Positions 9,905 through 19,321 of a stretch of DNA of 64,000 nucleotides are shown piece after piece; the stretch's first letter is position 1, and each line of letters begins with the position of its first letter. A program made the translations under genes and the position numbers. The DNA comes from Flavobacterium sp. MC2016-06. Lineage in GTDB: Bacteria; Bacteroidota; Bacteroidia; Flavobacteriales; Flavobacteriaceae. Where the stretch lies: positions 1 to 64,000 of the forward strand of contig NZ_WMID02000029.1 of assembly GCF_009711165.2 (NCBI RefSeq). The letters run 5' to 3'. The notes beneath the pieces were generated by a model. It saw only the letters and a program-made list of their open reading frames with translations, had not been told where the DNA came from and made no database searches.

Positions 9905-9966
9905 ACCTGACCGAAAATTTTTAACACATAAATTTTTCGGTTAGGGATTTATTGTCCTTTTTTTTG
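9905..9966 (+). terminator. hairpin with T-run between susD and the thioredoxin-fold gene
   Basis: Bases 9905-9916 pair with 9934-9945 (12 bp including one wobble), and a run of T lies at about 9957-9966. It may be a partial terminator that lowers expression of the downstream genes. Confidence 0.5.
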
Positions 9967-9995
9967 AATTTCAATCTCAATAAAAAATAAAAAAA

Positions 9996-11219
9996 ATGAA
10001 AAATATAAAATCAATTTTTTCTAAAGCAGGAATTGTATTGGCTGCATGTTTGTCAATAACTGCCGTAAATGCTCAAAAAGCCTTTACAGTAAAAGGAAAC
10101 TTAGGAAAAGACAAGCAGGGAAAAATAAGAATTCACTATAAAGACGGAGATCAATATATAACGGACTCTACTCAAGTAAAAGACGGTGTATTTATTCTAA
10201 AAGGAAAAATTGGAGATCCTGCCTTTGCAACCATAGCTTTAAATCCTACCAATCCTAATGCTTGGCACACGTCTATGGAAAGTAAGAAAGATGATCAGGT
10301 AAATTTTTATCTTGAAGAAGGCACAACGACAATCCAAGGAAGCGAAGGTTTTACTACAGCGGTTGTAACGGGTGGTAAAGCACAAAAAGACTATGCGCAG
10401 CTAATGAACTTGTATGATCCCATAAATAAAGAAAACAAAAAAATATTTGAGCTGGGTCAGAAATACAGAAAAGAACAAAATGATACCGCTATAGCCCGCG
10501 TAAGAGGACTTGACAAAGTCGTGAGGCAAAAAAAGAAAGATATAGACAGTACCTTTATCGCTAAAAATCCAGATAGTTATATTGCTTTTATAACGAGTTT
10601 TAAATTTGAATTAAAAGGGAAGCCATTAGATTTTAAAAAAGATTCAGAAAGGTTCAATCATTTTACCAAAGAAGTACACAGCTCTAATGCAGGTAAACAG
10701 ATTGCGGCTAGACTTATTACGGCAAAAAAAATAGATCTTGGTATGACAGCACCAGATTTTACATTAAATGATACAATTGGCAAACCAATTAAATTAGCTT
10801 CCCTTCGCGGAAAATATGTATTAGTATGGTTTTGGCATTCTGGCATAATGGGGATAGAAAGTCAATATTTCAATATCAATAAAGCCTATAAAAAAATAGA
10901 TCCAGCAAAATTTGTCGTTCTAGGAGTTTCATACGAAAGAAATAGTGAAATGAAAGAAGGTAATAATCAGGAGTCTGAACTAAAAGAGGCATGGAAAAAA
11001 GTCATTCGAGATAATAACATAAACGGGCTTAACGTGAGTGATTTTGGCGGTATTGATATGAAAAAGAATGAAGCTGTAAGTACAACTGCAAAAGCTTACG
11101 ATCTTACCTACAACAATATTCCGCAATGTGTATTGATAGATCCAGCAGGTAAAATTGTACTCAAAGCATTTATAAATAATGATTTATTGCCAAAGCTGAA
11201 AAAAATAATAGGAGAATAG
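9996..11219 (+). CDS. secreted thioredoxin-fold (TlpA/AhpC-like) protein with N-terminal DUF4369-type domain, active-site cysteines absent
   Basis: A 407-residue exported protein (signal peptide ending ITAVNAQ). The N-terminal half resembles the DUF4369 beta domain (KDGVFILKGKIGDPAFATIAL). The C-terminal part from about 255 is a thioredoxin/AhpC-TSA fold (GMTAPDFTLNDTIGKPIKLASL, then YVLVWFW). The redox motif is missing: where relatives have WCxxC, this protein has HSGIMG at about 281-286. The cis-proline region NIPQCVLIDP is kept. It is therefore unlikely to be an oxidoreductase and may bind or chaperone a substrate. Its neighbours are a SusCD pair upstream and a TlpA protein with intact cysteines 50 bases downstream. 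Confidence 0.85.
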   Translation: MKNIKSIFSKAGIVLAACLSITAVNAQKAFTVKGNLGKDKQGKIRIHYKDGDQYITDSTQVKDGVFILKGKIGDPAFATIALNPTNPNAWHTSMESKKDDQVNFYLEEGTTTIQGSEGFTTAVVTGGKAQKDYAQLMNLYDPINKENKKIFELGQKYRKEQNDTAIARVRGLDKVVRQKKKDIDSTFIAKNPDSYIAFITSFKFELKGKPLDFKKDSERFNHFTKEVHSSNAGKQIAARLITAKKIDLGMTAPDFTLNDTIGKPIKLASLRGKYVLVWFWHSGIMGIESQYFNINKAYKKIDPAKFVVLGVSYERNSEMKEGNNQESELKEAWKKVIRDNNINGLNVSDFGGIDMKKNEAVSTTAKAYDLTYNNIPQCVLIDPAGKIVLKAFINNDLLPKLKKIIGE

Positions 11220-11268
11220 TACCTCTTGACTATCAAAACCAAATAAGAATTACCAAAATAGAAATATC

Positions 11269-11853
11269 ATGAAAAAAATAAGCAATGTTCTGACTGTACT
11301 AGCAATACTGTTATGTTTTAATATGACACTTACAGCACAGCAAAAAGCGAATGAAGAAAATGAATTTGAACTTGGAGGTAAAATGATTACGTATCCAAAA
11401 GTAGATTGGCTGCGAGGTGCGCCTGTAACAGCATTCAAAAAAGACAGTATTTATATTGTTGAGTTATGGGCAACATGGTGTAAACCGTGTATTGCTTCTA
11501 TGCCGCATTTGAGTATACTCAGCGAAAAATTTAAAGGTAAAGTTGATTTTATTGCACAAGATGTAATGGAAAGCAATAAAGAAAAAGTAGAACAGTTTTT
11601 GAAAAATGAAGGATTAAACTGGAAATTGAAAATTGCTTACGGTGGATACAAAGGCAGTGATTTTGATAAAAACTGGATTTTACCAGCAGGTGTTTTTTCT
11701 ATTCCTCAAACCTTCGTTATACAAAACAACAAATTGGTTTGGCAGACTTTTCCAAGATATTTGAATGAAGAAATACTGCAGCTTTTGGTCGATGGACAAT
11801 TTACTGTTGAAAAAGCAGAAGCTATAGTCGCTAAAAATAAGCTCGCGGACTAA
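11269..11853 (+). CDS. periplasmic thioredoxin-like protein (TlpA type)
   Basis: A 194-residue exported thioredoxin-fold protein. A signal peptide (LTVLAILLCFNMTLTAQ) is followed by the active site ELWATWCKPC with Cys71 and Cys74, and a cis-proline segment FSIPQTFVIQ. It should reduce or isomerise disulfides in the periplasm. The cysteine-free thioredoxin-fold protein encoded 50 bases upstream could be a partner, and a DsbD-like reductase encoded further downstream could supply electrons. The short form (no DUF4369 domain) and the same strand suggest it belongs to the uptake operon. Confidence 0.9.
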   Translation: MKKISNVLTVLAILLCFNMTLTAQQKANEENEFELGGKMITYPKVDWLRGAPVTAFKKDSIYIVELWATWCKPCIASMPHLSILSEKFKGKVDFIAQDVMESNKEKVEQFLKNEGLNWKLKIAYGGYKGSDFDKNWILPAGVFSIPQTFVIQNNKLVWQTFPRYLNEEILQLLVDGQFTVEKAEAIVAKNKLAD

Positions 11854-11958
11854 ACAAACAAAATCTTACGATTTAAATTTCGCAAAACAGTATCTGTTTT
11901 GTCAGGATTTCTATTGCCTATTTTTAAAAGAATAAAGAACACTAATACAATCAAAAAA

Positions 11959-13509
11959 ATGAAAAATAAAAGCGTACTAATTGCTTTGTGTTTTTTTGCA
12001 ATACTAAAAAACTATGCTCAAAATAATTGGCAGCACAAGGATTTAAAACAAGATCAGGTGTTTGGCATTAGTACTGACAAAGCGTATAAAGAATTGCTGC
12101 AAGATAAAAAAAGTAAAACAGTAATTGTAGCCATAATCGACAGCGGAGTAGATACTGCTCATGAAGATTTGGTCTCTGTAATCTGGAAAAACGGCAAAGA
12201 AATAGCAGGAAACAGCAAAGATGATGATCATAACGGATATGCTGATGATCTTAACGGCTGGAACTTTCTTGGATCTGCAAAAGGAAACGTTGCTTATGAA
12301 AATTTAGAATTGACTCGTTTAGTAAGAGAAGGCAAAAATAAATTTGGAGATTTAAGCCAGATTCCAAAAGACACAATTGGACTTAAGTCCTATAAAATTT
12401 TAAAAGAAAAGCTGCGAATACAATTGGCACAAGCCCAAAAAGGATTAGCAGGTCAAATGTATGTTATGGCTGTGGTCGATACAATGCTTAATGTAATCGG
12501 TACAAAAAATCCAACTTTAGCCCAAATAAAAGCATTTGATCCTGAGACACTCAATCAAATGGGAATGCGAAGCAGGTTCATACATGAAATGCCTAATTAT
12601 TCAGATTTTATTACTTACAAACAAAAAACGCTGGATAAAGAAGTGGCACATTATAAAAATCAAGTAGAATATCAGCTTAATACTGATTTTGACCCGCGAA
12701 CTATTGTGGGAGATAATTATGCAGATGCAACCGAAAAATTCTATGGAAACAATGATGTAAAAGGTCCAGATGCAACACACGGAACTCACGTGGGTGGAAT
12801 TGTTGGTGCCATAAGAAATAACGGAAAAGGAATTGATGGTGTAGCCGATAATGTACTTATAATGTCTGTAAGAGTAGTTCCTGATGGAGACGAAAGAGAT
12901 AAAGATGTTGCAAATGCAATACGTTATGCCGTAGACAATGGCGCCAAAGTAATCAATATGAGTTTTGGAAAGCCCTATTCTCCAAATAAAAAAATAGTCG
13001 ATGAAGCGATCCAATATGCCATGTTAAAAGATGTAGTCTTAGTACACGCTGCTGGAAATGACGGACTAAATGTAGATATCGATCCTTCTTTTTATCCAAA
13101 CGGAATAGGTCTGGATAAAAAAGGTAAAGCAACTTCTTGGATAGAAGTAGGAGCATCTGGGGCAAAAGATGATCAAAATCTAGTAGCGCCATTTTCTAAT
13201 TATGGTAAAAACACAGTCGATGTTTTTGCTCCCGGAGTACAAATATATTCAACAATACCAGATTCAAATTATGAGTTTTTTGACGGAACTAGTATGGCTT
13301 CGCCTGTTGTAGCAGGTCTTGCAGCACTATTACGCTCATACTTTCCAAATTTGAGTGCAGTGCAAGTCAAAGAAATTATATTAAAATCGGTAACCAAAGT
13401 GACGCACCCAGTTCGTGTAAAAGGACAGACAGGTCTGTTGTCTGATTTTTGCCGTACAGGCGGTGTAGTCAATGCTTATGAAGCATTAAAATTAGCAGCT
13501 ACTTACTAA
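11959..13509 (+). CDS. S8 (subtilisin-like) serine peptidase, exported
   Basis: The frame opens at 11899, but ATG 11959 gives a proper signal peptide (SVLIALCFFAILKNYAQ) and is preferred, giving 516 residues. The catalytic triad is visible as Asp61 (AIIDSGVD), His274 (THGTHVGG) and Ser445 (GTSMASP). The ~210-residue insert between Asp and His is typical of long Bacteroidota S8 peptidases. No C-terminal sorting domain follows the catalytic domain, so a periplasmic or outer-membrane-associated location is likely. Its place after SusCD and before an M16 peptidase suggests it cuts imported or surface polypeptides. Confidence 0.93.
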   Translation: MKNKSVLIALCFFAILKNYAQNNWQHKDLKQDQVFGISTDKAYKELLQDKKSKTVIVAIIDSGVDTAHEDLVSVIWKNGKEIAGNSKDDDHNGYADDLNGWNFLGSAKGNVAYENLELTRLVREGKNKFGDLSQIPKDTIGLKSYKILKEKLRIQLAQAQKGLAGQMYVMAVVDTMLNVIGTKNPTLAQIKAFDPETLNQMGMRSRFIHEMPNYSDFITYKQKTLDKEVAHYKNQVEYQLNTDFDPRTIVGDNYADATEKFYGNNDVKGPDATHGTHVGGIVGAIRNNGKGIDGVADNVLIMSVRVVPDGDERDKDVANAIRYAVDNGAKVINMSFGKPYSPNKKIVDEAIQYAMLKDVVLVHAAGNDGLNVDIDPSFYPNGIGLDKKGKATSWIEVGASGAKDDQNLVAPFSNYGKNTVDVFAPGVQIYSTIPDSNYEFFDGTSMASPVVAGLAALLRSYFPNLSAVQVKEIILKSVTKVTHPVRVKGQTGLLSDFCRTGGVVNAYEALKLAATY

Positions 13510-13552
13510 AAAAAATGTACAGTATTTACAAATGCCATTAAATGATTATCTC

Positions 13553-16372
13553 ATGAAATTTATAAAAGTTATAATTCTTAATTCACTTCTTTTTTCTATT
13601 GGAAATTTTGCTGTAAATGCACAAAGTTTCAAAGCAGATCAGCCTATAGAAAAGAGTACCAAAATAAAAAAAGGTGTGCTGTCAAACGGCATGACGTATT
13701 ATATTTATCCAACAACAGTAAATAAAAATACAGCCAGTTATTATATCATTCAAAACGTAGGATCAATTTTAGAAAATGATAAACAAAAAGGACTGGCTCA
13801 TTTTCTAGAACATATGGCTTTTAACGGAACTAAAAATTTTCCGGCAAAAGGTGTTTTAGAATTTCTTCAAAAGCAGGGAGCAACTTTTGGTAAAAACATA
13901 AATGCTTATACAGCTTATGATGAAACCGTTTATAATTTTGATAATATTCCTTCAACAGATCCTAAAGTAATTGATAATTGTTTATTGATATTACACGATT
14001 GGTCACATTCTTTATTACTGACAAATGAAGAAATTGATGCAGAACGAAATGTAATTAATGAAGAATGGAGAACGAGACAAGATGCATCATCTCGTGTTTT
14101 TAATCAGTTTGCCCCGCTTTATTACAATCATTCCTTGTACGCAGACCGCACTCCAATAGGCGATATGAATATCGTACAGCACTTTGATTATAATACTTTA
14201 AAAGACTTTTACAAAAATTGGTATCGCCCAGATTTGCAGGCAATTGTTGTGATTGGTGACGTTGAGGCTTCGGACATTGAAAAAAAGATCAAAACCATTT
14301 TTTCTGATATTCCAGCCGTTAAAAACCCGACAAAACGTTTTGAAGTAGCCATTCCAGATCATGAAGAAACGTTTTTTAAACTAGCCGTTGATAAAGAAAT
14401 AGTACGATCAAATATTTCTTTTGTCATTGTACAAAGCAAAAAACGTAAAGATCAATTTTATAGCGATATAGAACATTCTATAATGCAAAAAATGGCGGTA
14501 AATATCCTCAATAACAGACTTAGAGCATTGTCCCAAAAAAGCGATTGTCCTTTTAAGTATGCACAAGTAAGTTATAGTGCCCTTTCTAGAACAAATGATA
14601 TGTTTAATATCAATGTAGGTCCAAAGCCAAACCAACAGGCAGAAGCTTTTACAATTGTAATGGATGAATTTGCACGTGCCGGAAAATTTGGATTTTCTGA
14701 TGGAGAAATTAAGCGTTCTATTGCTGACGTAAGCTCTAGTTATGAAAATTACATAGAAACAGAAAAAGAGATGTCGCATAAAACAGTTTTAAATGCTGTT
14801 AAAAAAGAATTCTTAACAGACGAACCTTTTACAGATGCTAAAGGAGAGTTTGAAATGGTAAAATCTATTTTGAAAAATGTAGATTCAAGAAAACTTCAAG
14901 CCGAATTAATGGCAGGATATACCAGTAAAAATCGTACTGTAGCGGTAACAGGAATAGAAAATGAAAAGAATTTAACGCAAGAAGAAGCCTTTTCTATTAT
15001 TAAAAAATCAGAAAACAATCCAGATTTAAAACCTTACGTAGACACTTATAGCGAAAAGTCATTGTTGACAGACGTAACTATAATTCCGGGTAAAATTGTT
15101 TCAGAACGAAAAGATAAAGAAATCGGATCTACAACTTTTACACTTAGTAATGGCGTTGTAGTTCACTATAAATTTACCAATAAAAATACAGGAGATGTAG
15201 AATTAAAAGCAGAGAGTTTTGGAGGATATTCATTGTATGAACCAAAAGATTTACCCTCGGCAACTATGGCTATTTCATTAGCACAAAATTCTGGATTAGG
15301 TGTTTTCTCCAATACAGATTTAGAAAAATTACTTTCTGGAAAATCAGTTTATGCTGCAGCGAGCATTGGGAACTTAAACGAAACGGTTACAGCAAGTGCA
15401 AAGATCAAAGATATAGAGACCATGATGGAACTGGTACATCTTCGTTTTGTAAAACCTCGTTTCGATCCTGAGACTTTCGCGATCCTCAAAACAAATATGC
15501 AGAATACGCTTAAAAATAAAGATAATGATATAAGAGGAAAAATGCGCGACAGTCTAAATGCTGTGGTGTTTGGAAAAAACAATCCGAAAATCAGATTATT
15601 AGATCAGAAATTTATAAATGACATGTCATTAGAAAAAATGCAGGAAATTTATAAAGATCGTTTTTCAGATGCTGCCAATTTTGAATTTTATATAGCTGGA
15701 GATGTAACTCCGGATGTTTTAAAACCATTGCTGGAAAAATATATTGCCAGTATTCAAGGAATAAAACGCAAAGAAACATTTAAGGACAATAGTATTCCGT
15801 GGACGGCTGCTAAAATTGATAAAGATATTTTTATAAAAATGACATCTCCTAAAAGTGTTGTAAAAATTCAATTTGAAAGCGATTACAAATACAACCCAAA
15901 AAACTGCATTTTAGCAAAAATGTTTGGAGACATTTTGACCTTAAGATTCACCGAAAGTTTACGAGAAAAAGAGGGCGGAACGTATGCAGCGCATGCTAAT
16001 TCTTATATTTCAAAACTACCTGTAAACACTGCAATTTTGTCTATTAATTTTGATTGTGACGCCAGCAAAGTAGAACATTTACTGCCAGTTGTGTATCAGG
16101 AAATCGACAAGATGAAAAAAGGTGGATTTGTAAAAGAGGACATTGAAAAAACCAAAAACAATTATCTAAAAGAAAGAGAAGATATCAAAAATTATAACGG
16201 TTATACCATGACTTTGATGTATAATTTTTTTCAAGATAATGTCAATATAGATGATCCAGCTTCTTATTCAGACATTGTAAAAAATCTTACCGAAAAAGAT
16301 TTACAAGATTTTGTCGATTCATTTTTAAAGAATGCTAAAAGCTACGAAGTGGTTTATAAACCATTGCCATAA
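13553..16372 (+). CDS. M16-family (insulinase/pitrilysin) zinc peptidase, exported
   Basis: The frame opens at 13532, but ATG 13553 gives a clean signal peptide (VIILNSLLFSIGNFAVNAQ) and about 939 residues. The inverted zinc motif HFLEH is at 83-87 (GLAHFLEHMAFNG), with the downstream ligand-bearing segment DAERNVINEEW. Two M16 repeat halves are present: an active N-half, and a C-half with the R/Y-type pattern LRFTESLREKEGGTYAAHA, as in single-chain M16B/PqqL-like enzymes. These peptidases degrade short or unfolded peptides in a clam-shell chamber. It closes the SusCD/thioredoxin/S8 run; a terminator follows at 16455. Confidence 0.93.
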   Translation: MKFIKVIILNSLLFSIGNFAVNAQSFKADQPIEKSTKIKKGVLSNGMTYYIYPTTVNKNTASYYIIQNVGSILENDKQKGLAHFLEHMAFNGTKNFPAKGVLEFLQKQGATFGKNINAYTAYDETVYNFDNIPSTDPKVIDNCLLILHDWSHSLLLTNEEIDAERNVINEEWRTRQDASSRVFNQFAPLYYNHSLYADRTPIGDMNIVQHFDYNTLKDFYKNWYRPDLQAIVVIGDVEASDIEKKIKTIFSDIPAVKNPTKRFEVAIPDHEETFFKLAVDKEIVRSNISFVIVQSKKRKDQFYSDIEHSIMQKMAVNILNNRLRALSQKSDCPFKYAQVSYSALSRTNDMFNINVGPKPNQQAEAFTIVMDEFARAGKFGFSDGEIKRSIADVSSSYENYIETEKEMSHKTVLNAVKKEFLTDEPFTDAKGEFEMVKSILKNVDSRKLQAELMAGYTSKNRTVAVTGIENEKNLTQEEAFSIIKKSENNPDLKPYVDTYSEKSLLTDVTIIPGKIVSERKDKEIGSTTFTLSNGVVVHYKFTNKNTGDVELKAESFGGYSLYEPKDLPSATMAISLAQNSGLGVFSNTDLEKLLSGKSVYAAASIGNLNETVTASAKIKDIETMMELVHLRFVKPRFDPETFAILKTNMQNTLKNKDNDIRGKMRDSLNAVVFGKNNPKIRLLDQKFINDMSLEKMQEIYKDRFSDAANFEFYIAGDVTPDVLKPLLEKYIASIQGIKRKETFKDNSIPWTAAKIDKDIFIKMTSPKSVVKIQFESDYKYNPKNCILAKMFGDILTLRFTESLREKEGGTYAAHANSYISKLPVNTAILSINFDCDASKVEHLLPVVYQEIDKMKKGGFVKEDIEKTKNNYLKEREDIKNYNGYTMTLMYNFFQDNVNIDDPASYSDIVKNLTEKDLQDFVDSFLKNAKSYEVVYKPLP

Positions 16373-16454
16373 AGACTTTTAAAATGATATAATTATTGCC
16401 CCTACATTTAAATATTTTGAATTAGTAAACAAGTTTTAAAGTGGTTTTTTATTT

Positions 16455-16490
16455 GGGGATTGTTTTGTAGAGCAATCCTCTTTTTTTTTT
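16455..16490 (+). terminator. rho-independent terminator after the M16 peptidase
   Basis: GGGGATTG pairs with CAATCCTC across a short loop and is followed by ten consecutive T residues (16481-16490). It marks the probable end of the uptake operon only 12 bases before the DsbD-like start codon. Confidence 0.8.
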
Positions 16491-16502
16491 AAATGATATC
16501 TT

Positions 16503-18530
16503 ATGAGCAAGAAAATATTTTTGGTAAGTTTCTTTTTATTGCTTGGGCTATTCACAAAAGCGCAAGTATATAATCCTGTGAAATGGAAAATGAGCGTTGA
16601 GAAAATTTCAGAAACAGAATATGAGCTGCGAATAAATGCCAAAATACAAGAAAGCTGGCATTTATACAGTCAGAATGTTCCAGATGGCGGTCCGCTTCCA
16701 ACCCATTTTACATTTATAAAAGATTCAAAATATAAATTAGTTGGAGAAGTTGCCGAAGAAAACGGCAAAATAATTAATGATCCTGTGTTTAAATTGCAGA
16801 TCAAGTTTTTTGAAAAAGAAACCACTTTCAAACAGCGTATAAAAATCAATGGAAACAAACCATTCCAAATAAAAGCCGAAGCAGAATTTATGGTTTGCAA
16901 CGATCAAAGCTGTCTGCCTCCAACGTATGAGGACCTTTTTTTTGATGTAACTCCAACAACCGCAGTAAATCAGGAAGAGGCTGTATCAAAAGCTGCGGTG
17001 AAAGTAGCTGCAGTTAATAAAATATCTTCGATAGCATTAGTTGACATTGAACTTAAGGCTGAAAAAAAGAAGACAGCAGAAAAAAAAGCTGTAAATATTC
17101 CTAAAGAAGATTCAAAAAGTTTGTGGTCTATATTTTTGCTCTCTTTAGTTTCTGGATTTGCAGCGCTGTTAACGCCCTGTGTTTTTCCGATGATCCCGAT
17201 GACCGTAAGTTTTTTTACCAAACAAAGTAAAAATAAAGCGCAAGGTATTAGGAAAGCATTTCTCTACGGAATTTCTATAATTGCAATTTATATCTTTTTA
17301 GGAGCCATTGTGACTTGGGCTTTTGGAGCCGATTCTCTTAATGCACTTTCAACAAATGTGATATTCAATTTATTATTTTTTGTGCTTTTATTGGTTTTCG
17401 CAATGTCCTTTTTAGGAGCGTTTGAAATTATACTGCCCAATTCATTAGCCAATAAAGTCGATAATCAAGCAGATAGAGGAGGCGTAATTGGTATCTTATT
17501 TATGGCATTAGCCTTAGCAATTGTTTCTTTTTCTTGTACAGGACCAATCGTAGGAACATTATTAGTTGAAGCAGCTTCAAGAGGTGGAATAGCTCCTTTT
17601 GTGGGAATGTTTGGTTTCTCGTTAGCCTTAGCAATGCCATTTACTTTATTTGCCGCATTTCCGGGATGGTTAAATTCGATGCCAAAATCGGGCGGATGGC
17701 TGAATACCGTAAAAGTATTTTTAGGATTTTTAGAATTGGCGTTAGCTTTTAAATTTTTATCCAATGCCGATTTAGTACTGCAACTGCATTGGCTGGAACG
17801 CGAAACTTTCTTGTCTATTTGGATTGCTGTTTTTGCTGCTTTGGCACTTTATTTATTTGGAAAAATACAGCTTCCTCATGATTCTCCTTCTTCACATATA
17901 AGTGTTGGCCGACTTAGCCTCGGTATTATCGTACTGGCTTTTACTATTTATTTAATACCAGGTATTTGGGGAGCACCATTAAAGATGATCAGCGGATTTC
18001 CGCCACCGTTAAATTATAGTGAATTACCAAATGGTTTAGGAGGCAGTTCAGAACCAAATCAATCTAAAGAAAGTCTGCCAGAAGGAGCAGAGTACGGCCC
18101 GCATAATATTACTGCCTTTACAGATTATGAAAAAGGAATGCAGTATGCTAAAAAAGTTGGCAAACCAGTAATGATTGATTTCACGGGTCATGCCTGTGTA
18201 AATTGTAGAAAAATGGAAGATAATGTCTGGTCAGATCCCAAAGTTTTGCAAGTATTAAAAAATGATGTTGTCTTGATTTCATTATATGTAGATGATAAAA
18301 GAGAATTACCAGTTAAGGATCAGATTGTTTCTAAAATTACAGGTAAAAAAATAAAGTATATCGGGCAGAAATGGAGCGAATTCCAAACCATTGCCTACAA
18401 AACAAATGCACAGCCTTTATATGTTTTAGTTGATAATGAAGGTAAAAATCTAAGCACTCCAACCGCTTATAATCCTGACATTGATTTTTATTTGAATTGG
18501 TTGAAAACAGGAATTTCAAATTTTAAATAA
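16503..18530 (+). CDS. DsbD-like protein-disulfide reductase (cytochrome c biogenesis transmembrane domain plus thioredoxin domain)
   Basis: A 675-residue inner-membrane electron conduit. The exported N-terminal domain (about 20-160) resembles the DsbD-alpha/DUF255-linked type (ESWHLYSQNVPDGGPLP). The membrane core of about eight helices starts near 210 and has the two redox cysteines Cys226 (LLTPCVFPMIP) and Cys345 (VSFSCTGPIVG). The C-terminal thioredoxin domain has Cys565-x-x-Cys568 (HACVNC). It should pass electrons from cytoplasmic thioredoxin to periplasmic thiol proteins such as the TlpA-like protein encoded upstream. A terminator separates it from the peptidase genes, yet the close spacing and shared chemistry suggest a linked role. 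Confidence 0.92.
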   Translation: MSKKIFLVSFFLLLGLFTKAQVYNPVKWKMSVEKISETEYELRINAKIQESWHLYSQNVPDGGPLPTHFTFIKDSKYKLVGEVAEENGKIINDPVFKLQIKFFEKETTFKQRIKINGNKPFQIKAEAEFMVCNDQSCLPPTYEDLFFDVTPTTAVNQEEAVSKAAVKVAAVNKISSIALVDIELKAEKKKTAEKKAVNIPKEDSKSLWSIFLLSLVSGFAALLTPCVFPMIPMTVSFFTKQSKNKAQGIRKAFLYGISIIAIYIFLGAIVTWAFGADSLNALSTNVIFNLLFFVLLLVFAMSFLGAFEIILPNSLANKVDNQADRGGVIGILFMALALAIVSFSCTGPIVGTLLVEAASRGGIAPFVGMFGFSLALAMPFTLFAAFPGWLNSMPKSGGWLNTVKVFLGFLELALAFKFLSNADLVLQLHWLERETFLSIWIAVFAALALYLFGKIQLPHDSPSSHISVGRLSLGIIVLAFTIYLIPGIWGAPLKMISGFPPPLNYSELPNGLGGSSEPNQSKESLPEGAEYGPHNITAFTDYEKGMQYAKKVGKPVMIDFTGHACVNCRKMEDNVWSDPKVLQVLKNDVVLISLYVDDKRELPVKDQIVSKITGKKIKYIGQKWSEFQTIAYKTNAQPLYVLVDNEGKNLSTPTAYNPDIDFYLNWLKTGISNFK

Positions 18531-18603
18531 TTAAAGAATTACAGAAAGTTATAACAACAAATTTGACTTTTAGATTAGAGTTTTAAAAAATCTGCACAAA
18601 AAA

Positions 18604-18619
18604 TTACGAAATATCGTAA
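18604..18619. promoter_or_regulatory. inverted repeat in the MaoC promoter region
   Basis: TTACGA-N4-TCGTAA is a perfect 6+6 palindrome about 110 bases before the MaoC gene, in an otherwise AT-rich region. Its position fits an operator for a dimeric regulator, but no regulator is encoded nearby. Confidence 0.3.
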
Positions 18620-18730
18620 ATCATTTAAATTGTGTTTTTTATTTAATTATTTGTTTATCAGTTTTTTATACGTGCGGTGTGTTTTTTGGTTAACAATAAA
18701 AGGAATTATATTTCAACTAAAACTTAAAAA

Positions 18731-19246
18731 ATGGAAAATAAAATTAATTCAGAAAATTTGAATGGATCCACTGCTCCTTTCAATGTAGAGGATTTTCTAA
18801 TCGTAGAGCCTAAAACATTTGAAGATCTTAAAATAGGTGATATTTTCAGAGCGCCAAGCAGAACTTTGACTGATGCCCATGCTTCGGCTTTTCAAACTGT
18901 TTCTTGTGACAATCATCCTGTACATTATGATAAAGAATGGGCGCAAAAACGCGGGCACAGTGCACCAGTAGTGCACGGACTTCAGGTTTTGGCTTTTACA
19001 GCTCCCGGTGCAACATTGTTCCCGCATTATATCGGGGAAGTATTTATTGCTTTTTCAGGTTTATCGTGTCAATTTTTAAAAGAAGTACATTCTGGCGATA
19101 CTTTATACTCTGCCCTTGAAATCAAAGCGCTTGTGCCTAATGGTAAGATAGGTACCGTAATTGCAAATGTTACAGTGCACAATCAAAATGGTGATCTTGT
19201 ATTATTGGGTGAGCATCAATATTTATTGCGTACACAGCAAGGATAA
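18731..19246 (+). CDS. MaoC-family dehydratase (hotdog fold)
   Basis: A 171-residue single-hotdog hydratase. The hydratase-2 signature is present as SCDNHPVHYDKEWAQKRGHSAP, with the catalytic Asp and His in D-x-x-P-V-H, followed by VVHGLQVLAF. MaoC proteins hydrate enoyl-CoA-type substrates; the exact acyl substrate is unknown. A lipoprotein hydrolase gene follows 75 bases later on the same strand and may be co-transcribed. Confidence 0.88.
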   Translation: MENKINSENLNGSTAPFNVEDFLIVEPKTFEDLKIGDIFRAPSRTLTDAHASAFQTVSCDNHPVHYDKEWAQKRGHSAPVVHGLQVLAFTAPGATLFPHYIGEVFIAFSGLSCQFLKEVHSGDTLYSALEIKALVPNGKIGTVIANVTVHNQNGDLVLLGEHQYLLRTQQG

Positions 19247-19321
19247 TCTATTTACTGCATAAAGCAATAAAAGATGACAAGAAGAAAACAAAAACGAATA
19301 TAAATTTAAAATTAAATAAAA

